Source of the DNA: Holothuria scabra
Lineage: Eukaryota > Echinodermata > Holothuroidea > Aspidochirotida > Holothuriidae
Reading direction: 5' to 3'
Length of the DNA stretch: 64,000 nucleotides
Assembly: GCA_037179385.1 (NCBI GenBank)
Contig: CM074195.1
Span: 32,134,222-32,198,221 of the forward strand
Shown here: positions 63,101 through 64,000 of the stretch, in pieces
How positions within the stretch are numbered: the stretch's first letter is position 1
How the letters are laid out: each line of letters starts with the position of its first letter
The notes under the pieces: generated by a model
Told to the model about the DNA's origin: nothing
Databases searched by the model: none
The model's input: the letters and a program-made list of their open reading frames with translations, nothing else
Position numbers and translations under genes: made by a program

Positions 63101-63651
63101 AAGTGTCTTATTTGGCAGGCTCATAGATGGATAAGCATCTGTCATATATTTCACAAAGTAAATATTATAAATCAAAAGTAATTATGTATTTATTTACCTG
63201 TAAGTTTAGTGTTCAGGAATAAAAAAAAATGTCACATAATTAAAACCTTACAAAGATGGTATGCTGTATTATGAAATTTAAAAAAAGACCCCTAAATTTG
63301 CTCATAAAATCATTATTTGTATTAATTGGTACTGGCAGAATTAGAAATTTAAAACTAGATGCATTTTATTTCTAATTTGGTTTGCAGGTTAATGATGAGT
63401 CTCTGCAAGCATATTTGTCCCAGTTTCAGACCTCAAACAAACCATCAGTATTGCTCTTCACCAGAAGATCAACTCCATCAGCCCTTTACAGTCTTTTAGC
63501 TTTTAAATATCATAACAATATGAACTTTGGCTTTGTCCAAACCACGGATGCCAAATCCAAGAATACAGTGAGTAATTTTGATGTTCAGTTGAACCAGCGT
63601 GAGATGCTCATTTTCAAAGAGATCTTGGAAAGTCCAGCTGAAGAAATGGAG
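50998..63651 (+). CDS. DNAJC16: DNAJC16 (ERdj8), 5' half; continues past window
   Basis: Exons are 50998-51167, 58598-58664, 61195-61516, 62564-62751 and 63388-63651; 1011 nt, 337 codons, phase 0 at the right edge. Human is about 782 residues, so the C-terminal half lies beyond 64000. Residues 1-27 form a signal peptide or anchor (RQILLFSFVFLVLCCCLF). The J domain spans about 30-95 with the HPD motif at 58-60, which stimulates Hsp70 ATPase. A thioredoxin-like region follows, with LLLITGDWCFSCMRVENLW giving a CxxC (CFSC) at 166-169, and a second such fold begins at NKPSVLLFTRRSTP. The family sits in the ER membrane, and ERdj8 has been linked to autophagosome size (recalled). Intron 1 is 7.4 kb and repeat-filled. 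Identity is strong from architecture and sequence. Confidence 0.95.
51703..52453 (-). mobile_element. TIR element T, copy 2 (751 bp), inverted to copy 1
   Basis: Flanked by GGTGCACC at 51695-51702 and 52454-52461. Begins TAGCCCTTGAACAGCTACC and ends GTTTAGTGACTA. It lacks the solo LTR of copy 1 and so shows the empty site (GGTGAATGTGATGAC). It contains the same 22-bp palindrome centred on ACGCGT (51794-51815). Confidence 0.88.
55763..55972. repeat. Foldback built of CATCTCATTGGTCCCCC-type units
   Basis: The left arm has three to four units (ATCTCATTGGTCCCCCATGT, CACTGGTTCCC, ATCTCATTAGTCCCCC). The right arm has their complements (GAGATGGGGGACCAGTGACA, GGGGGATCAATAAGAC, CAGTGAGATGGGGGACC). 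The loop contains ATTAGGGTTAGG. It would fold into a hairpin of over 60 bp with alternative registers. Confidence 0.7.
56221..56601. mobile_element. hAT MITE family H, intact, TSD GTAGTTTG
   Basis: 381 bp with termini TAGGGCTGTGAACGT and ACGTTCACAGCCCTA, and GTAGTTTG duplicated at 56213-56220 and 56602-56609. The interior repeats GCGATCGTTTAGCGAT and GATTAATCGCGATTAAT near both ends, likely transposase-binding subterminal repeats (inference). Confidence 0.93.
58598..58664 (+). CDS. DNAJC16: DNAJC16 exon 2 (HPD)
   Basis: Acceptor TTTACAG, donor GTAAAT; encodes (W)HPDKNDDPEAGDRFIQIQ, QAYE, the catalytic loop and helix III of the J domain. Confidence 0.95.
59495..59779. mobile_element. hAT MITE rich in GGTACCCGGGTACC, TSD TTGGTCAT
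   Basis: TTGGTCAT is duplicated at 59487-59494 and 59780-59787. Ends are TAGTGTTTGCACCGG and CCGGTGCAAACACTG (CAGTGTTTGC on the reversed right side, a typical hAT terminus). GGGTACCCGGGTACC-type blocks lie just inside both ends. Confidence 0.93.
60802..60978. mobile_element. hAT MITE rich in GACTCGAGTC, TSD ATTTTGAA
   Basis: ATTTTGAA is duplicated at 60794-60801 and 60979-60986. Ends are TAGTGCTGTAATC and TGTTACAACACTG. GTGACTCGAGTC-type palindromic blocks occur inside both ends. Confidence 0.93.
61195..61516 (+). CDS. DNAJC16: DNAJC16 exon 3 (J-domain end, CxxC region)
   Basis: Acceptor TTTCAG; starts ILSDEDKRSQYDRYGHVDEN, then a His/Gly/Asn linker, then GEIFPESYSKPYLLLITGDW followed by CFSCMRVENLWDEI. 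Donor GTGAGG splits the Gly codon. Confidence 0.95.
61591..61892 (-). mobile_element. MITE family B, copy 6, inverted
   Basis: TTAAAGGGCAGTCAACCATC at the left and GAGAATTAGGCCTTTAA at the right, with CAGCTCTTTGATTGACAGC inside. In DNAJC16 intron 3. Confidence 0.78.
62170..62388 (+). mobile_element. SINE family S, near full length with tRNA-like head
   Basis: The head GCATAACTGCATGGTCAAGT contains TGGTCAAGTGG (62183-62193), which fits the polymerase III A-box consensus. A weak B-box-like GGTCTGGAGTAGCC follows about 25-30 bp later. Then come CTACTGCCATTGTACTAG, the core AACAAGCCAGTGAACCACAA, and the tail AACTAATTAAC. This indicates a tRNA-derived SINE. Confidence 0.72.
62564..62751 (+). CDS. 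DNAJC16: DNAJC16 exon 4
   Basis: Acceptor TTCCAG, donor GTAAGT; encodes GIGTGKVNTDYDYNVLSHLG, YKKPSVVAIVQEIAYRY and SKEHLKQFVSQLLPSDLVKR, the second half of the thioredoxin-like fold (KPS carries the expected cis-Pro region). Confidence 0.95.
63388..63651 (+). CDS. DNAJC16: DNAJC16 exon 5 (last in window)
   Basis: Acceptor TTTGCAG, donor GTAAGT, 88 codons: VNDESLQAYLSQFQTSNKPS, VLLFTRRSTPSALY, FKYHNNMNFGFVQTT, LIFKEILESPAEEME. Matches the human NKPHVLLFDQTP...FGYVYV region. Phase 0, so the coding sequence continues beyond 64000. Confidence 0.94.
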
Positions 63652-64000
63652 GTAAGTTGGATATTTCTCAAAGACTGAGTTCTTTCCAAGATGTGAATGA
63701 CAGAAAAATGGTGGACTGCCACTTTTGTGTCTGTCGAGTGGTGTATGTAAAATTATGCTTATTTGCTGAATTTCTGAATCATTGTACTGTTTGGTTTTCT
63801 CAAAGGTTGGAATCATTGATGTTTTGAAAACAGTGCTTCTGCACAATTCATTGGTCGAGTATATTTACAGTGTGGATTTCTGTTGATCTGGTTGATCTTA
63901 AAATCTAAAATATGGTCAACTGAATTGATGGAAACCTTAACCCTTTACTGTTGTTATGGGTCCTTTTGGACCTAGACGGAGAGCGCAGCTGTCACCCATC
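63652..64000. other. DNAJC16 intron 5 start (window edge)
   Basis: 349 bp after the GTAAGT donor with no exon. The open minus-strand frame at 63496-63846 is antisense to exon 5 and unsupported. Confidence 0.6.

Overview
The window reads as animal genomic DNA: AT-rich, with short exons bounded by GT/AG sites, long introns, and introns and spacers packed with short transposable elements. No bacterial or viral gene layout is present. The gene families, the GCCTAGGC-rich stretches and the repeat style suggest a marine invertebrate deuterostome, most likely an echinoderm. That placement is inference, and the class cannot be fixed from sequence alone.

Four protein-coding genes can be built exon by exon with consistent reading phase. 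(1) WDR33, plus strand, 2295-32380: 12 exons, 5' end outside the window or not found. It is the WD40 subunit of the cleavage/polyadenylation factor that reads AAUAAA. (2) CYB5D1, minus strand, 43063-39610: 4 exons, complete at 214 codons, a cytochrome-b5-like ciliary protein. (3) NAA38 (LSMD1), plus strand, 43492-48330: 3 exons, complete at 123 codons, the LSm-fold subunit of the NatC N-terminal acetyltransferase. It starts only 428 bp from CYB5D1, head to head. (4) DNAJC16 (ERdj8), plus strand, from 50998 past the right edge: 5 exons and 337 codons seen, an ER J-domain and thioredoxin-like protein.

Layout: 1-32380 WDR33, including a 7.7 kb intron and a 1.9 kb last exon; 32381-39609 repeat-filled spacer; 39610-43063 CYB5D1; 43064-43491 shared promoter; 43492-48330 NAA38, with a nested transposon in intron 1; 48331-50997 spacer; 50998-64000 the DNAJC16 5' half. 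The genes do not form a pathway. The head-to-head CYB5D1/NAA38 pair is the one arrangement that looks functionally constrained.

The most unusual content is in the mobile DNA. One repeat family carries strings of nuclear-receptor half-sites (AGGTCA direct repeats). Two copies of a ~755-bp TIR element lie inverted around the NAA38 body, each with its own target-site duplication, and one is split by a solo LTR. Many hAT-type MITEs have intact 8-bp duplications, each with its own short internal signature motif. Two elements share termini but have different internal micro-repeats. I found no CRISPR array, rRNA, free-standing tRNA gene, or clearly new protein-coding system.
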